53,471 nt of DNA from an uncultured Lachnospiraceae bacterium (GCA_910580195.1 CAJTWA010000032.1:1-53471), one strand, 5' to 3'; shown: positions 17,291 through 26,428, counted from the stretch's first letter. Numbers and translations are program-made. The notes: generated by a model not told the origin, from the letters alone.

Positions 17291-17517
17291 CCAGTCCACA
17301 GGCAAAGTAATATGAAACCCTTAACCGAGCAACCCCTTCCCCTATTCAGCCGTCCACAGGCAAAATAATTTAAGACTTTTAACTGAGCAGCACATTATCC
17401 TAATCAGCCAGTACACGGGCAAAATGATTTTACACCTTCCAGCCAGTCCACAGGCAAAATGATTTTACACCCTCCACCCAGCAGCACATTATCCTAATCA
17501 GCCAGTACACAGGCAAA
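17291..17517. repeat. Five spaced copies of a CAGCCAGTCCACAGGCAAA motif
   Basis: Near-identical motifs at 17291-17306, 17347-17364, 17405-17423, 17440-17458 and 17499-17517 are separated by AT-rich spacers, several reading ATGATTTTACACC or GAGCAGCACATTATCCTAAT. The last copy merges into the end of repeat copy B. No gene is present. Confidence 0.65.
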
Positions 17518-17694
17518 TCAGGGCAGCCCTTCCCCTAAGCAAACCATCCATGGGCGCCCTTAGTGGAGGCGAAATCCACTGCTTACGAAGACTTAGGAAT
17601 GAGGGCGCTCCCGAAATTCCTTAGTCGCAGTTAGCAGTTAGTTCGCCGGAACGTTGCCCAGTTTGCGTGGGGAAGGGCTGCCCTGATTTGCCGT
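17509..17694 (-). repeat. 186-bp palindromic repeat, copy B (inverted)
   Basis: The arms ACAGGCAAATCAGGGCAGCC and GGCTGCCCTGATTTGCCGT are perfectly inverted. Internal stems are CTTAGGAAT/ATTCCTTAG, GGG/CCC and AGTGGA/TCCACT. It faces copy A across 340 bp. A second CCTGATTTGCCGTCCGCCCC fragment follows at 17733-17752, so the outer edge is duplicated. Confidence 0.85.
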
Positions 17695-18082
17695 CCGCCC
17701 CCAAAGTCCCCCCACCCTGCATGTAAAAAACCCCCCTGATTTGCCGTCCGCCCCTCCCTAAAAGAACCGCCTTTTATTACATTGCCCACCATAGCACAAA
17801 CCTTTCCCACAGTGCACTAACCATCTATTATAAACGAAATCCCTCCCAATTGGAAGGACAGGAAAACCCATGCAAAAATCCCAAAATTTGAAAAACGTAT
17901 AACATGCACAAAAATGCACCATTGTAACTGTAAATATAAGGAAAAACAGTAAAAGTGCAATTTTGCACATCAATGCATATGGGGAATTGTGCCCAATAGA
18001 ACTTGGAAATTAGAAGATATAATAGTACAATTTTTATTGACAGGACATAGTAACACAAAAACAAAAGGAAAGGAGGGCGGTT
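17695..18082 (+). promoter_or_regulatory. Control region of the PTS operon
   Basis: This stretch holds no gene. It has GTGCAATTTTGCAC (17955-17968, a perfect palindrome with a 2-bp centre), an ATGCACAAAAATGCAC direct-repeat pair at about 17904-17919, and TATAAT at 18018-18023 without a good -35. The poor -35 and the palindromes upstream suit activation by the PRD regulator encoded in the operon. The link is inference. Confidence 0.4.
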
Positions 18083-18553
18083 ATGAAGAAGGACATGATT
18101 GCAAAAGAACTGGTCCATTTAGACTTTGAAGTAAAAGACCAGGAAGAGTTTTTTGACAAAATGGCAGATGAGCTGTATCAGCTCGGCTATGTCAGGGAAA
18201 CCTATAAAAGCGCACTGAAGGAACGTGAAGCGAATTACCCGACGGCGCTTCCGGTAGAACCTTACCCGGTAGCAATCCCCCATGCCGACGCACAGCATAT
18301 CATCACCCCATTTATCGCACCGGTAAGATTAAAAGAACCTGTTGACTGGTGCGAAATGGCAAACAATGACGAGGTACATAAGGTGCGGTTCATTTTTGTC
18401 CTAGGGTTTATGAAATCCGATGAGCATATCGAATTGCTCCAGACGCTGGTAGATAATTTCCAGAGCCAAGAGCTGATGGACCAGCTGATTGCGGCAAAGA
18501 CAGCGGATGAGTATTACGATTTGGTATGCAATATGCCGGGGATGGATTCCTAA
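18083..18553 (+). CDS. PTS sugar transporter EIIA (Gat/Fru-type)
   Basis: The 156-residue phosphocarrier of the EIIA fructose/mannitol/galactitol family has active-site His67 in VAIPHADAQ. It takes phosphate from HPr and passes it to EIIB. AGGAGGGCGG precedes ATG 18083. It is the first gene of the PTS operon and is followed by EIIB after 116 bp. The galactitol family is indicated by the separate EIIA, EIIB and EIIC genes and by the EIIC sequence. Pentitol and other galactitol-family substrates are known, so the sugar is not assigned. Confidence 0.9.
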   Translation: MKKDMIAKELVHLDFEVKDQEEFFDKMADELYQLGYVRETYKSALKEREANYPTALPVEPYPVAIPHADAQHIITPFIAPVRLKEPVDWCEMANNDEVHKVRFIFVLGFMKSDEHIELLQTLVDNFQSQELMDQLIAAKTADEYYDLVCNMPGMDS

Positions 18554-18669
18554 AGGGAAGGAAAGTTTCCCAAAAACAAGATTTAGATATTCTAGGCCGC
18601 GCAAAAGCCGCAGGGCAGTGCGGGATTGGGAGGATTTGGAAACAAAGAAAAATAAGGAGGAGAAGAATT

Positions 18670-18963
18670 ATGGCAACAAGAGTTATCGTAGCATGTGGGA
18701 GCGGTGTAGCAACGTCACAGACAGTAGCAAGCAAAGTAGCGAGGATGCTGAAAGACAAGAAAGTAGATGCAGAGGTACAGGTAATCAACCTGCGTGAAGT
18801 TGACCGTTATATTGACGGCAGCGCAGCTTACATTTCCATCGTAAAGAATTCCAAGGAATACCCAATCCCTGTCATCAACGGGCTGGCTTTCTTAACAGGC
18901 GTTGGGAAAGACAAGGAGTTTGAAAAACTGGTAAAGGCAATCCAAGATTACAAGCCAGTGTAA
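18670..18963 (+). CDS. PTS sugar transporter EIIB (galactitol family)
   Basis: The 97-residue EIIB domain has its phosphocysteine at Cys9 in VIVACGSGVATSQTVASKV, the P-loop of the lactose/galactitol-type EIIB fold. It phosphorylates sugar during passage through EIIC. AAGGAGGAG precedes ATG 18670. The frame is open further upstream, but the family start and the ribosome site fix the start here. Confidence 0.92.
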   Translation: MATRVIVACGSGVATSQTVASKVARMLKDKKVDAEVQVINLREVDRYIDGSAAYISIVKNSKEYPIPVINGLAFLTGVGKDKEFEKLVKAIQDYKPV

Positions 18964-19231
18964 AGGAACCGTAGCGAGTACCGACACACTACCTGCCTTT
19001 TGGCGGCCTTTGGGCATCCGTTACCGCAAAATGGGCAGCGGCCCGGGAACGCAGCCGCTGGCAGCCTATCCTTGGGAAGCCCGTTGCTTAAACGTGCGGC
19101 AAGCAGCCCGGAACTGTTTCCGCCGGCAGCCGAAACATCCGGCAAGCAATCCGGAGCCGTTGCCAGAGGCAGCCTTTTGGCAGGCATTGCAGCTATCATA
19201 GTAGAACAGAAGAAAGGTGAAGGAGGAGCAA
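18964..19231 (+). other. 268-bp GC-rich spacer inside the PTS operon
   Basis: It separates EIIB from EIIC, whose genes are normally adjacent. It contains repeated GGCAGCC/GGCTGCC-like words (for example GCAGCCGCTGGCAGCC at 19050-19065) that could fold, and no convincing gene. It could be a processing or expression-tuning element. Confidence 0.4.
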
Positions 19232-20596
19232 ATGCAGATATTACAGAATGTTGTAAACTTTTTACTTGGCTTGGGAGCAGCGGTATTTGTGCCAATCATC
19301 ATAATTATCGCAGGCTTGATTGTTAAAATGAAAGTAAAGGATGCAATTTCAGCGGGCATTACCCTTGGCGTAGCATTCTCTGGCATGTCAATGCTTATCA
19401 GCTACATGACAGGCGCCATTACCCCGGCTGCTGAAGCGATGGCAAAATCCACAGGGATCAGCCTTCCGATTACGGACGGCGGCTGGACTACAATGTCCAC
19501 CATTTCCTGGTCTTGGCCATGGGCGTTCTTAATGTTCCCATTGGTAATCGGCATCAACATCGTTATGCTGATTATCAAGCAGACAGACACATTTAATGCA
19601 GACTTATGGAATGTTTGGGGCAAGATTTTCACGGCTGTAGGCGCTTACTACATTACAAAGAGCGTAGTAGTTGCATTTATCATTGCAGCAGTGCAGATTG
19701 TCCTTGAATTGAAAAACGCTGATTTCCATCAGCACCGCATCGAGAAGCTTTCCGGCATCCCGGGCGTAACCTGTACCCACAAGATGGCCTTTTTGGCAGC
19801 GCCGATGTACCCCATCGACTGCGTGCTCCGGAAAATCCCGGCGCTGAATAAATCTTTCGACGCAGATGATTTGAAAGAAAAAGTTGGTATTTTTGCAGAA
19901 AACCATATCCTTGGGTTTATCCTCGGCGTGATTTTCGGCATTATTGCAAGGTATGACGTGGCAGGCATCCTTACCCTTGGGATCCAGTGCTCCACAGCAT
20001 TGACTTTGTTCCCAGTTATCTCCAAATACTTCATGCAGGCGTTAGAGCCCATTTCCAATGCGGTTTCTGAGTTCATGCAGGCGAAGTTCAACGACCGCGA
20101 GCTGTTCGTTGGTTTGGACTGGCCGTTCCTAGGCGGTTCCAATGAAATCTGGCTGGCAGTAATCTGGACAATCCCAGTAACCTTGGTAATGTCCTTCTTC
20201 CTGCCGGGCAATGAAATCCTTCCATTTGCAGGGATTATCAACATTGCCATCGCAGTGCCGGCATACTTTGTATGCAAGGGCAACATCATCCGCATGATTA
20301 TCCAGTGTACGATTTTCGCACCGGTATTCCTGTGGGTAGGTACCGCATTTGCCCCATTTGTGACAGAGCTTGCCAATACCACAGGTGCAGTTGCGCTGGA
20401 ATCTGGGCAGATGATTTCCAACTCCAGTATTGACGGCCCGATTATTACATATGCCTTAGCGCATATCGCGCAGGTTGTAGAAGGGAATTTCATCCCAGTT
20501 GCAATCTTTGCAGTTTGGTTCATTTGTTTTGTGTTCTATTCAAGGAGCCTTATCAAAGAAAAGAAAGCAGACATGGCTTCTGGAAACCAAGAATAA
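19232..20596 (+). CDS. PTS sugar transporter EIIC (galactitol family)
   Basis: The 454-residue integral membrane permease has roughly ten hydrophobic segments. It starts MQILQNVVNFLLGLGAAVFV and contains GatC-type motifs such as KVKDAISAGITLGVAFSGM, LAAPMYPIDCVLR and NDRELFVGLDWPFLGGSNEI. It forms the sugar channel of the complex. AAGGAGGAG precedes ATG 19232; a start at 19217 in the same frame lacks a site. Substrate not determined. Confidence 0.92.
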   Translation: MQILQNVVNFLLGLGAAVFVPIIIIIAGLIVKMKVKDAISAGITLGVAFSGMSMLISYMTGAITPAAEAMAKSTGISLPITDGGWTTMSTISWSWPWAFLMFPLVIGINIVMLIIKQTDTFNADLWNVWGKIFTAVGAYYITKSVVVAFIIAAVQIVLELKNADFHQHRIEKLSGIPGVTCTHKMAFLAAPMYPIDCVLRKIPALNKSFDADDLKEKVGIFAENHILGFILGVIFGIIARYDVAGILTLGIQCSTALTLFPVISKYFMQALEPISNAVSEFMQAKFNDRELFVGLDWPFLGGSNEIWLAVIWTIPVTLVMSFFLPGNEILPFAGIINIAIAVPAYFVCKGNIIRMIIQCTIFAPVFLWVGTAFAPFVTELANTTGAVALESGQMISNSSIDGPIITYALAHIAQVVEGNFIPVAIFAVWFICFVFYSRSLIKEKKADMASGNQE

Positions 20597-20623
20597 TTTT
20601 AGCAGCATGTCATTGAAGATAAT

Positions 20624-22627
20624 ATGAAAATTGGAAAACGGTATTTTTTAATATTAAAAGAAATAGTAGAAAATAGCGATAATATCACCGGTAAAGAGCT
20701 GGAAAGCAAATTCCATCTGACAAGGAAACAGCTAAGCTATGGGATTGGGAAAATTAACGATTACCTAGAAAGCTGCGGATATGCAGAGATTACCCGGGCT
20801 TCCAATGGAAAAATCAATGTTCCGAAAGAGGTAGTTACTGAAATAGATTTGGCAGAACTGGAACGGGAGAATCAGGAGATTTGCTTCTCGAAGGAGGAGC
20901 GAATCGACATTCTCCACCTTATGCTATTAACCAGTAAGGAGGAATTGTCGCTTCAGCATTTTATTTCAGAATTGAAAGTCAGCAAGAATACAGTGCTTGC
21001 CGATTTGAAAAAATTAGACCATGCCCTGCCGCAGAACCAGCTAGGCCTTTCTTATGGGCGGCAGGACGGCTATACCTTAAGCGGCTCCGAATATGCCAAA
21101 AGGCAGCTTCTGATTACAACCCTTGGCAACATCATCATACAGTACAAGCATGCGCCCATTGTGGCGGAAATCTGCGGGCTTGGGAAAGCGGAGCTTACAG
21201 AGATGCGTGGGCTTTTGACAAATATTGAGGAGGCGCTAGGCATCCGTTTTGTAGGGGAGATGCTGGAAGCAAACAGCTATCTTTTTGCAATCCTGTTCCG
21301 CAGGATCCAAGAAGGGCTTACGCTGGACGAAGTCCCGGAGGACCTGCACCTTGTGGGCGAAACATGGGAGTATGACGTGGTAAAGGGATTGACGGAAAAC
21401 AGGCAGATTGGCAGCGAGGACGAAATTATGTACCTGACTGCATATATCCAAGGCACGAAGCTGGAATCTGCCAGATGGGTGCGTGATGCGGTGAATGAGT
21501 TCCGCCTGCGGCGGGCAGTCAGGGAAACCATTGGCAATTATGAGAAATTTACGGGCATCACCATCAGTGATAAGGATGAACTGGAAAACCTCCTTGTCCA
21601 TCACTGCGGGCCGGCGCTTTACCGGATTCGCTACGATTTTCATATTGGTCTGGATATTACAAAATACGTGCTTCCAGCATACCAGAGTTTCCATGAGCTG
21701 GTAAGGAAGTCCGCCGGCCCCCTAGAGGCGTTGGCGGGAAATAAGATTCCGGAAAAGGAATTGGTATATATTACGCTGATTATCGTTTCTTTTACCATGA
21801 AAGAAGGGATGTCAGTGGAAGATTTGCGGCCGAGGGCAATTGTGGTGTGCCAAAACGGCATAACAGTTTCCCGGGTGCTGCTGTCATTGCTCAAAGAGCT
21901 GTTCCCGGGCATCCGGTTTGTGAAATGTATGTCAGCCGGGCAGTTTGCAGGCTATCAGGAACCTTATGAGATGGTATTTTCTACCATTGCCCTGCCCACA
22001 GGGCAGAAGCTGTATGTCATTGACCCGCTGATGGATGAAAAGCAGAGGAAGAACCTGCGGGAGAAGGTCCTTAAGGATTTTCAGGATGGGAACGTTGCGG
22101 ACTTAGGCCGCGACGAGGTAATTAAAATGGCCAATGGGTTTGTGGATGGGACAATGTACCCTGCAAGCCATAGCCAAAAACAGGAGCATGGAAAGCTGCA
22201 TCTGAAGGATATCTTAAAAAGCAAGCACATCCGTGTCATGAAGGAGCCGTTGGAATGGCAGGAGGCAGTGGAATTTGCAGCAGTGCCCCTCCTTTACGAC
22301 CATAGTATCCAGATACGGTATGTGAAAGCTGTCATAGACAATATTATTACAAACAGGCCTTACCTTGGGATTGCGGACGGCGTGGTAGTTGCCCATGCAG
22401 GGGTGAACGATGGGGTGAATGACGTAGGCATTTCCATTATGGTCCTGCCGGAAACCATCCCGGTCTTTGACTACCTTGAAGCAAAGGTAATTATTGTGCT
22501 GGCAACCCCGGATTACGAACGGCACCTGACAGCGCTGAACGAGCTGATTCTGATACTGGAAGATGATAAGAAACTAGGAAAAATAAAAGACGCAAAAAAA
22601 CCAGAAGACATTCTGGGATTATTATAG
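20624..22627 (+). CDS. PRD-containing transcriptional regulator with EIIB- and EIIA-like domains
   Basis: The 667-residue regulator resembles the MtlR/LicR group. It has an N-terminal winged-helix region (GKELESKFHLTRKQLSYGIGK), a second HTH (LKVSKNTVLADLKKL), and two PRD domains (about 190-400) whose histidines accept PTS phosphate. An EIIB-Gat-like domain follows (AIVVCQNGITVSRVLLSLL, with a cysteine), then an EIIA-like domain ending the protein (VVVAHAGVNDGVNDVGIS with its histidine). PTS phosphorylation on these sites normally tells it whether the sugar is being imported. It sits 27 bp after EIIC with a weak ribosome site and probably controls this operon as a DNA-binding activator rather than an RNA antiterminator. 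Confidence 0.88.
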   Translation: MKIGKRYFLILKEIVENSDNITGKELESKFHLTRKQLSYGIGKINDYLESCGYAEITRASNGKINVPKEVVTEIDLAELERENQEICFSKEERIDILHLMLLTSKEELSLQHFISELKVSKNTVLADLKKLDHALPQNQLGLSYGRQDGYTLSGSEYAKRQLLITTLGNIIIQYKHAPIVAEICGLGKAELTEMRGLLTNIEEALGIRFVGEMLEANSYLFAILFRRIQEGLTLDEVPEDLHLVGETWEYDVVKGLTENRQIGSEDEIMYLTAYIQGTKLESARWVRDAVNEFRLRRAVRETIGNYEKFTGITISDKDELENLLVHHCGPALYRIRYDFHIGLDITKYVLPAYQSFHELVRKSAGPLEALAGNKIPEKELVYITLIIVSFTMKEGMSVEDLRPRAIVVCQNGITVSRVLLSLLKELFPGIRFVKCMSAGQFAGYQEPYEMVFSTIALPTGQKLYVIDPLMDEKQRKNLREKVLKDFQDGNVADLGRDEVIKMANGFVDGTMYPASHSQKQEHGKLHLKDILKSKHIRVMKEPLEWQEAVEFAAVPLLYDHSIQIRYVKAVIDNIITNRPYLGIADGVVVAHAGVNDGVNDVGISIMVLPETIPVFDYLEAKVIIVLATPDYERHLTALNELILILEDDKKLGKIKDAKKPEDILGLL

Positions 22628-22638
22628 GAGGTAAAACT

Positions 22639-23304
22639 ATGTTAGAAACATTGAAAAAAGACGTTTGCCAGATTGCAAAACGGGCACAGAAAGACGGGCT
22701 TTGCAAGCACAAATCCGGGAATTTCAGCGCAAGGGATTTAGAAAGCGGCTATGTAGTAATTACGCCCACCAGCGTTGACCGGGAGCTTTTAACCCCAAGG
22801 GACATGATTGTCATGGACTTGGATGCAACCGTCATTGAGAACCTGTCCGGCTTAAAGCCCACCAGCGAATCCTTGATGCACCTGATGATTTACCGCCAGA
22901 GGCCGGAGGCAACGGCAATCGCACACACACATTCTGCGTATGCAACCACATTTGCCCTTCTTAACAAGCCCATCCCGGCCATTGTATACGAGGTTGCAAA
23001 CCTTGGCCTTACCAAAGGCAGGGTTCCGGTTGCGCCTTATGGACGCCCGGGCACCACAGACTTGGCGGACAGCGTGATTGAGAGCTGCAAAGAGGCAGAC
23101 TGCTTCTTATTGGAAAAACACGGCGCAGTTGCCCTTGATAACCGCGACATCTATGAAGCCTTCTTAAAGGCTGCTTACATAGAAGAGCTTGCAGAGCTTT
23201 ACCACCATGCCCTGACAGCAAACAACTGCCAGGAGCCCCCTGCATTTGCACAGGAAGAACTCCAGAAATGGGAGTACCCGTCACAGATTAAGTTTAAAAA
23301 CTAA
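22639..23304 (+). CDS. Class II aldolase/adducin family protein (sugar-phosphate aldolase)
   Basis: The 221-residue class II zinc aldolase resembles L-fuculose-1-phosphate aldolase. It has SGNFSAR (26-32), TPTSV, KPTSES with catalytic Glu77, zinc ligands His96 and His98 in AHTHSA, and His161 in LEKHGAVA. These positions parallel E73, H92, H94 and H155 of FucA. It probably splits the phosphorylated sugar delivered by the PTS, or its isomerised form, into a triose-phosphate unit and an aldehyde. An L-ribulose-phosphate 4-epimerase is the alternative. AGGAGG lies ahead of ATG 22639, 11 bp after the regulator. Confidence 0.87.
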   Translation: MLETLKKDVCQIAKRAQKDGLCKHKSGNFSARDLESGYVVITPTSVDRELLTPRDMIVMDLDATVIENLSGLKPTSESLMHLMIYRQRPEATAIAHTHSAYATTFALLNKPIPAIVYEVANLGLTKGRVPVAPYGRPGTTDLADSVIESCKEADCFLLEKHGAVALDNRDIYEAFLKAAYIEELAELYHHALTANNCQEPPAFAQEELQKWEYPSQIKFKN

Positions 23305-23316
23305 GGAGATTGGGCT

Positions 23317-23958
23317 GTGAAAATATATTTAATCCGGCATGGGAGGCAGTGCGACAAACGGTGCAATGTGGACGTGGACCTGTCAGAGGAAGGCTTCCTG
23401 CAGGCAGACCTTGCCGGGCGCAGGATGAAGCACTGGGGCATACAGAAGGTATATTCCAGCGACATGGTACGCGCCCGCCAGACGGCAGAAACCGCCAACA
23501 AGCACTGGAATGTGGAGCATGAGGTGATCCCGGAATTTAGGGAACTATATTTCGGCGAGATGGAAGGCATGATGCCAGACCAAATCCCGGTGGTATACGC
23601 TGACTTCCAGAAGGAGCAGGACGCCATGGTAAAAGACTTAAAATACCCCGGCGGGGAGTCCCCCGGGGAAGTGGCGGACCGTGGCATGAAGGCCTTGGAG
23701 AAGGTAGTGGCAAGCGGCTTGGACTGTGTGGCAGTAGCTACCCACGGGGTCTGGATACGCGCCGTACTGTGCCGCATTTTAGGCCTTGACGTAGCAAAGT
23801 GGAAGCTGTTTGGCGTTACCTTTGAGAACTGCAGCATCACAGAATTAGGTTACGACCCAGCGAAAGGTTTTTTTACCGTGGAACGGTTTAACGACTATGC
23901 CCATCTGGAAAATTACCCAGAACTCTTACGGGAGGCATGGGGCGTAAAAGAAAGTTAA
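23317..23958 (+). CDS. Histidine phosphatase family protein
   Basis: The 213-residue phosphoglycerate-mutase-like phosphatase has the RHG box at residues 7-9 (phosphoacceptor His8), SSDMVRARQTAE, the acid/base region FRELYFGEMEGM and the second histidine in VATHGVWIRAV. It starts with GTG at 23317 behind AAGGAG. It lies between aldolase and dhaK, so it may remove phosphate from a pathway intermediate. Such a phosphatase beside a kinase suggests a phosphate swap, for example 1-phosphate removed and re-added elsewhere; this is inference. Confidence 0.85.
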   Translation: MKIYLIRHGRQCDKRCNVDVDLSEEGFLQADLAGRRMKHWGIQKVYSSDMVRARQTAETANKHWNVEHEVIPEFRELYFGEMEGMMPDQIPVVYADFQKEQDAMVKDLKYPGGESPGEVADRGMKALEKVVASGLDCVAVATHGVWIRAVLCRILGLDVAKWKLFGVTFENCSITELGYDPAKGFFTVERFNDYAHLENYPELLREAWGVKES

Positions 23959-23982
23959 GAGAGAAAGGAACCGGTGGTTTTT

Positions 23983-24990
23983 ATGAAAAAAATAATTAAC
24001 AGTGCAGATACTTTTGTGCAGGACACCATGGAAGGCATTATCTGTGCTTACGGCGATAAAGTAAAGCTTTTAAACGATGATTTCCGGGTACTGTTATCCA
24101 ACTACCCCACCCCGGACAACAAAGTAGGCATTGTAACGGCAGGCGGCAGCGGCCATCTCCCCGTATTTTTGGGTTATGTAGGCAAAGGCCTCTTGGACGG
24201 CTGCGCAGTAGGGGAAGTATTCGCTTCACCAGCTTCCGAAAAGATGGCAGACATGATCCGGGCATGCGACAGGGGCGCCGGCGTACTTTGCCTGTATGGC
24301 AATTACAACGGGGATAAATTCAATTTCCAGATGGCATGCGACGAAGTAGAATTTGACGACATCGCAACCAAGCATGTGCTGGTAAGGGACGACGTAGCAA
24401 GCTCCCCCAAGGAAAATGCAGACAAACGCCGGGGCGTTGCAGGGATGGTATATGCATTTAAGGTAGCAGGCGCAGCAGCAGACAAGATGATGAACTTGGA
24501 AGAAGTTGCAGCCGTTGCAGAAAAAGCATTGGAAAACATCCGCACCATGGGCGTAGCCCTCTCCCCCTGCATCGTGCCGAAGGTTGGCAAGCCCACCTTT
24601 ACCATTGCAGAGGATGAAATTGAAGTAGGCATGGGCATCCACGGCGAAGCAGGCATTGAAGTCAAGAAAATGATGACTGCCGATGAAATCGCAGAAACCC
24701 TTGTAAGCACTATCGTAAAGGACATGCCCCTTGCAGACGGGGACGAAGTATCCGTAATGGTGAACGGCCTTGGCGGGACGCCGATGGAAGAGCAGCTTAT
24801 CGTATACCGCAAGGTGCACCAGATCCTTTCCGGCATGGGCGTAAGCGTAGTTATGCCCCATATCGGCGAGTATGCAACTTCCATGGAAATGGCAGGCCTG
24901 TCCGTGACAATCTTTAAGCTGGACGCACAGCTTAAGGAACTGCTTCAGGCACCGGCAGAGTCCCCATTCTATACCAATGCAAATAAATAA
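23983..24990 (+). CDS. dhaK: Dihydroxyacetone kinase subunit DhaK
   Basis: This is a 335-residue DhaK domain protein that binds dihydroxyacetone or a similar short ketose through a hemiaminal to a histidine, here His220 in MGIHGEAGIE. It has the GTAGGSGHLPVFLGYVG-type glycine motif and GNYNGDKFNFQMACDEV. The start ATG 23983 gives the usual MKKIINSADTFVQDTMEG; a GTG at 23974 is the alternative. DhaL follows after 28 bp. No DhaM phosphocarrier is in the window. Family members also act on erythrulose or apulose, so the substrate should be read together with the aldolase. Confidence 0.92.
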   Translation: MKKIINSADTFVQDTMEGIICAYGDKVKLLNDDFRVLLSNYPTPDNKVGIVTAGGSGHLPVFLGYVGKGLLDGCAVGEVFASPASEKMADMIRACDRGAGVLCLYGNYNGDKFNFQMACDEVEFDDIATKHVLVRDDVASSPKENADKRRGVAGMVYAFKVAGAAADKMMNLEEVAAVAEKALENIRTMGVALSPCIVPKVGKPTFTIAEDEIEVGMGIHGEAGIEVKKMMTADEIAETLVSTIVKDMPLADGDEVSVMVNGLGGTPMEEQLIVYRKVHQILSGMGVSVVMPHIGEYATSMEMAGLSVTIFKLDAQLKELLQAPAESPFYTNANK

Positions 24991-25018
24991 TGCAAGACGA
25001 ACCGCATGGAGGAAGTAA

Positions 25019-25639
25019 ATGAACAGAGAATCAGTAAAAGGGATTATTTCAGCAATCAGCGCTGAAATCAGCGAAAATAAAGACTATTTGGTAGAACTGG
25101 ACCAAGTAAACGGCGACGGCGACTTAGGGATTTCCATGGACGACGGCTACAAAGCAGTGGTAAAATTCTTGGAAACGGCAGAGGAGCCAGATTTAGGGAA
25201 ACTTATCATGGCCTGCGGCAAGACATTTAACGCAAGCGCGCCTTCTTCCCTCGGCACCATCACGGCCTTTGGCTTTACCGGCATGGCAAAAGCGCTGAAA
25301 GGCAAGGAAGAAGCTACTTTTGAGGAGGCCGCAAAGGCAGTCCTTGCAGGCGTAGAGAACATTATGGCAAAAGCAGAGTCCAAGGTAGGGGAGAAAACCA
25401 TCGTAGACTCCTTATACCCGGGGGCAAAAGCCCTGGCTGACAACAGCGCCGACCCTGCAAAGGCAGTAGAAGAAGCGGCTAAGGCAGCCGAGGAAGGTTC
25501 CGAAGCTACCAAGCAGATGCGCGCCGTGCATGGCCGCGCAGCCTATTCCGCAGAACGCAGCATCGGCATTTTAGACGGCGGTTCCGTGGTAGGGAAACTG
25601 ATTTTCAAGGGAATCAAGGAGTACTATCAGGCAAAATAA
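25019..25639 (+). CDS. dhaL: Dihydroxyacetone kinase subunit DhaL
   Basis: The 206-residue DhaL nucleotide-binding subunit is an all-alpha barrel. Its Mg-nucleotide loop reads DQVNGDGDLGISM (usual form DxxxGDGDxG), and SAPSSLGT and GRAAYSAERSIG match the family. In PTS-dependent kinases DhaL keeps ADP bound and is rephosphorylated by DhaM; in others it uses ATP. With DhaK it phosphorylates the ketose released by the aldolase. GGAGGAAG precedes ATG 25019. Confidence 0.92.
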   Translation: MNRESVKGIISAISAEISENKDYLVELDQVNGDGDLGISMDDGYKAVVKFLETAEEPDLGKLIMACGKTFNASAPSSLGTITAFGFTGMAKALKGKEEATFEEAAKAVLAGVENIMAKAESKVGEKTIVDSLYPGAKALADNSADPAKAVEEAAKAAEEGSEATKQMRAVHGRAAYSAERSIGILDGGSVVGKLIFKGIKEYYQAK

Positions 25640-25661
25640 AACATACAGGAGGTTTTGGGAG

Positions 25662-26267
25662 ATGGAAGCAGTATATGAGGCAAAGACCAAACACACCGAT
25701 GAGATGATAAAGCAGTACGTGAAGTTTCAAAATAATGTAAATACCCCCACAAAAAAATTGCAATCTGTCCTGATTGCCATGTGCGTCCTTGCCCTTATGC
25801 TGCTCGTCCCCCAAAAAAACTTCCATGCCCTGTGCATTGCCATAACCGCACTGATCCTCCTAAACGCAATGCTTGGGGATTTCTTTACCGCCAGCTATTT
25901 AAAGCGGGAGGATGAAAATTATAAGCGGCAGAACGACATCCTTTACCATTTCGGGAACAGCGGTTTTTCCATGGAAAACCCAGCGGACAAGGAGTCCCTC
26001 CGCTTCACCTATCAGGACATCCGCGCCATGTACCAAGACGAAAAATTCTGGTATCTTTGCATGAAGGGCGGGGAGCTCCATATGGTAGGGAAAGGGGACG
26101 TGCTCAATTACGACGGCAGGTTCGGGATTTTCCTAGAAAAACAGTCCGGCCTGAAGCTGAAAAATGCAAAGACCACCGTCCTTGAACGGATACAGATTAT
26201 GCAGGGGCGGAAGAAAAGTTTGGAAGAGGACAAGAAAAAACGTCCCCGGAAAGGGATTTTGCCTTGA
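25662..26267 (+). CDS. YcxB-like membrane protein
   Basis: The 201-residue protein has two adjacent hydrophobic helices (LIAMCVLALMLLVP and ALCIAITALILLNAML, about 35-75). A soluble C-terminal domain of YcxB type follows (LRFTYQDIRAMYQDEKFWYL then VLNYDGRFGIFLEKQ), ending in a basic tail. The function of the family is unknown. ACAGGAGG precedes ATG 25662, 22 bp after dhaL, so it may be transcribed with the PTS operon even though a metabolic role is not apparent. Confidence 0.75.
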   Translation: MEAVYEAKTKHTDEMIKQYVKFQNNVNTPTKKLQSVLIAMCVLALMLLVPQKNFHALCIAITALILLNAMLGDFFTASYLKREDENYKRQNDILYHFGNSGFSMENPADKESLRFTYQDIRAMYQDEKFWYLCMKGGELHMVGKGDVLNYDGRFGIFLEKQSGLKLKNAKTTVLERIQIMQGRKKSLEEDKKKRPRKGILP

Positions 26268-26428
26268 CCTGACCGCATATCTGGAAAAGAAAGCGTATTT
26301 TAAAGTTATCCCGGAAGGGAAGATTTTAAAATGCGCTTTTATTTATCTGATAGGAAAGCCCCTAAACGTCAGTTGCAAATTTCCGCTGCAAGAGTACTAT
26401 ATTGGTAAAAATGCAAATAGGAAAAAAT

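Noticed and set aside
16850..18082. CRISPR array or phage attachment region
   Set aside because: The repeats are palindromic, large and few, the CACAGGCAAA motifs have unequal spacers, and no cas or phage gene is near.
19000..19326. Open frame across the EIIB-EIIC spacer
   Set aside because: It runs into the EIIC gene in another frame and has no family motif or good ribosome site.
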